From an uncultured Ignavibacteria bacterium (GTDB lineage Bacteria; Bacteroidota; Ignavibacteria; Ignavibacteriales; Melioribacteraceae), in NCBI GenBank assembly GCA_937930275.1, contig CALGLM010000080.1:1-6035 (forward strand): a DNA stretch of 6,035 nucleotides, read 5' to 3'. Shown piece by piece: positions 5,181-6,035 of the stretch (positions are counted from its first letter, which is position 1; each line of letters starts with the position of its first letter). Both the position numbers and the translations under genes were made by a program. The notes beneath the pieces are model-generated. The model was not told where the DNA came from. It worked only from the letters and a program-made list of their open reading frames with translations, and searched no databases.

Positions 5181-5920
5181 TTCTTAGAATAGACTACAAT
5201 TAAGTGTACCGGTTTATTAAAAATTTTATTGAATATCCAATCAATAAGCTTCCATACTTTAAATGGCAAGTACTTTAAGATAATATACGTACGCAAGAAT
5301 ATTAATAATTTATTACCGAAGATATAATATTTTATATTTGAATTTGGCAATTCTGATTGCAGATTTATAAAAAACTTTTCAGTAAAACTATGTAAATGTG
5401 CATGGATAGGTGTTTTTTTATTACAATGAGTGCATAGAACGTACCTAAGTTTTTCATTATAGGGAGTGCTTATAATCAATTTTCCTTTTTTTGCTAAAAG
5501 CTTATATAGCGATTTTATAAATTCATCCGGTTTTGTGACGTGTTCTATTACTTCGCTTGAAATAATTGTGTCAATTTTTTCGCTTTTTATTGACGGATTA
5601 AATGAATCGGTAACTAAGCCGGAATGATTAATTACATTTGTAATTTCTTTACTTTTCTTTACATTTTTATAAGCTAAGTCGGATGAGATTGTATTAAAAT
5701 TTTTTTCACAAAAATATTTTGCAACCCAACCCGAACCGCATCCAATATCTAAAATGAAGTTAGAAGCTTTGGGAGTAACCGAAATAATATACTCCCTTAA
5801 TCTTTTTTCATCATCTTTTGTTGCACCAAATCTTTCTTCAAAATAATCGAACTCTTCTGAATCAGTTTTATAATGTTCAATGTAATCGAACTTATTTTGC
5901 AACTTTAACCTCATCAACAT
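5177..5920 (-). CDS. Class I SAM-dependent methyltransferase, UbiG/type-11-like
   Basis: A 247-residue protein with a Rossmann-type SAM-binding core. Motif I is ILDIGCGSGWVAKYF (56-70). Asp81 in TISSDL fits the acidic residue that binds the ribose. SSEVIEHVTKPDEFI (121-135) is the EVIEH motif typical of Methyltransf_11-like enzymes, and KGKLIISTPY (145-154) is the following strand. After it comes CTHCNKKTPIHAHLHSF (163-179), a Cys/His-rich insert also seen in methyltransferases linked to cell-surface sugar biosynthesis. The C-terminal 45 residues are hydrophobic and basic (IFLRTYIILKYLPFKVWKLIDWIF), perhaps a membrane-association helix. The substrate is unknown. ATG 5920 overlaps the upstream gene by 29 bp. 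ATG 5914, or TTG 5902 with GAGG six bases before it, are credible alternative starts. It shares a transcript with the upstream membrane-protein gene. Confidence 0.88.
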   Translation of the reverse strand: MLMRLKLQNKFDYIEHYKTDSEEFDYFEERFGATKDDEKRLREYIISVTPKASNFILDIGCGSGWVAKYFCEKNFNTISSDLAYKNVKKSKEITNVINHSGLVTDSFNPSIKSEKIDTIISSEVIEHVTKPDEFIKSLYKLLAKKGKLIISTPYNEKLRYVLCTHCNKKTPIHAHLHSFTEKFFINLQSELPNSNIKYYIFGNKLLIFLRTYIILKYLPFKVWKLIDWIFNKIFNKPVHLIVVYSKN

Positions 5921-6035
5921 CGTTAACTAATGCAACCATTATAGCTGCTATAAATAATGATATACCTCCTAATAATAATGCATAAATTGCTTCACCTCCA
6001 AAAAAGTTTTTTACAAAAAAACCCAATATTGCTGC
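5892..6035 (-). CDS. C-terminal end of a membrane protein, probably a transporter (5' end outside window)
   Basis: On the minus strand the frame is open from the right edge and ends in TAA at 5892-5894, giving 47 residues: an amphipathic stretch (AAILGFFVKNFFGGEA), a transmembrane helix (IYALLLGGISLFIAAIMVALV, about residues 17-37) and a short charged tail (NDVDEVKVAK). This looks like the last helix and cytoplasmic tail of a multi-pass transporter, with the MFS type being a guess. The A/T-rich codon usage is like that of its neighbours. Its 3' end overlaps the methyltransferase start by up to 29 bp, which explains why the region after the methyltransferase start is not intergenic. The protein family cannot be settled from this fragment. 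Confidence 0.7.
   Translation of the reverse strand, partial: AAILGFFVKNFFGGEAIYALLLGGISLFIAAIMVALVNDVDEVKVAK

Noticed and set aside
5969..6000. Strong Shine-Dalgarno-like AGGAGGT and GGAGGTG on the minus strand
   Set aside because: Both arise from Gly-Gly codons (GGA GGT) inside the membrane-protein frame and no well-spaced start with a supported gene follows.
1..6035. A defence system, toxin-antitoxin pair, CRISPR array or mobile element
   Set aside because: No nuclease, transposase, integrase, toxin-like pair or regularly spaced repeats are visible; the MerR gene with the small acidic gene lacks toxin or antitoxin features.

Overview
This is ordinary chromosomal sequence from an AT-rich bacterium, most likely of the Bacteroidota/Ignavibacteriota (FCB) group. 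The evidence is the strong A/T bias at third codon positions, the scarcity of canonical Shine-Dalgarno sequences, a ParB gene followed directly by a DUF5683 membrane protein, and a compact Bacteroidota-style MerR protein. The lineage is inferred from gene content and style, not from a marker gene. I see no rRNA or tRNA genes, CRISPR array, insertion sequence, phage gene or other sign of mobility.

Layout. (1) 2-1536, + strand: the C-terminal part of ParB (cut by the left edge), a secreted or membrane DUF5683 protein that overlaps it and probably uses a non-ATG start, and a zinc-ribbon plus multi-pass membrane protein resembling the Yip1 family. (2) 1510-2433, - strand: a Ppx/GppA phosphatase whose 3' end overlaps the membrane gene by 27 bp. 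(3) 2480-4363, + strand: a tight run of an unrecognised four-helix membrane protein, an unrecognised 90-residue protein, type II 3-dehydroquinate dehydratase (aroQ) and a HAD-family phosphatase. Their junctions are abutting, a 4-base overlap and an 8-base overlap, so this looks like one operon. (4) 4364-4469: the longest gene-free stretch (106 bp), with two inverted repeats. (5) 4470-5180, + strand: a short MerR-type DNA-binding protein, then a small acidic protein of unknown function with the clearest ribosome binding site of the window. (6) 5177-6035, - strand: a SAM-dependent methyltransferase, preceded and overlapped by the last 47 codons of a membrane protein cut by the right edge.

The genes are mostly housekeeping: chromosome segregation, polyphosphate or (p)ppGpp metabolism, shikimate pathway, regulation, and a methyltransferase. 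I found no convincing new multi-gene system. The items most worth a second look are the unnamed proteins translationally packed against aroQ, the palindrome in front of the MerR gene, and a Cys/His cluster in the methyltransferase. No gene-free stretch exceeds 300 bases.
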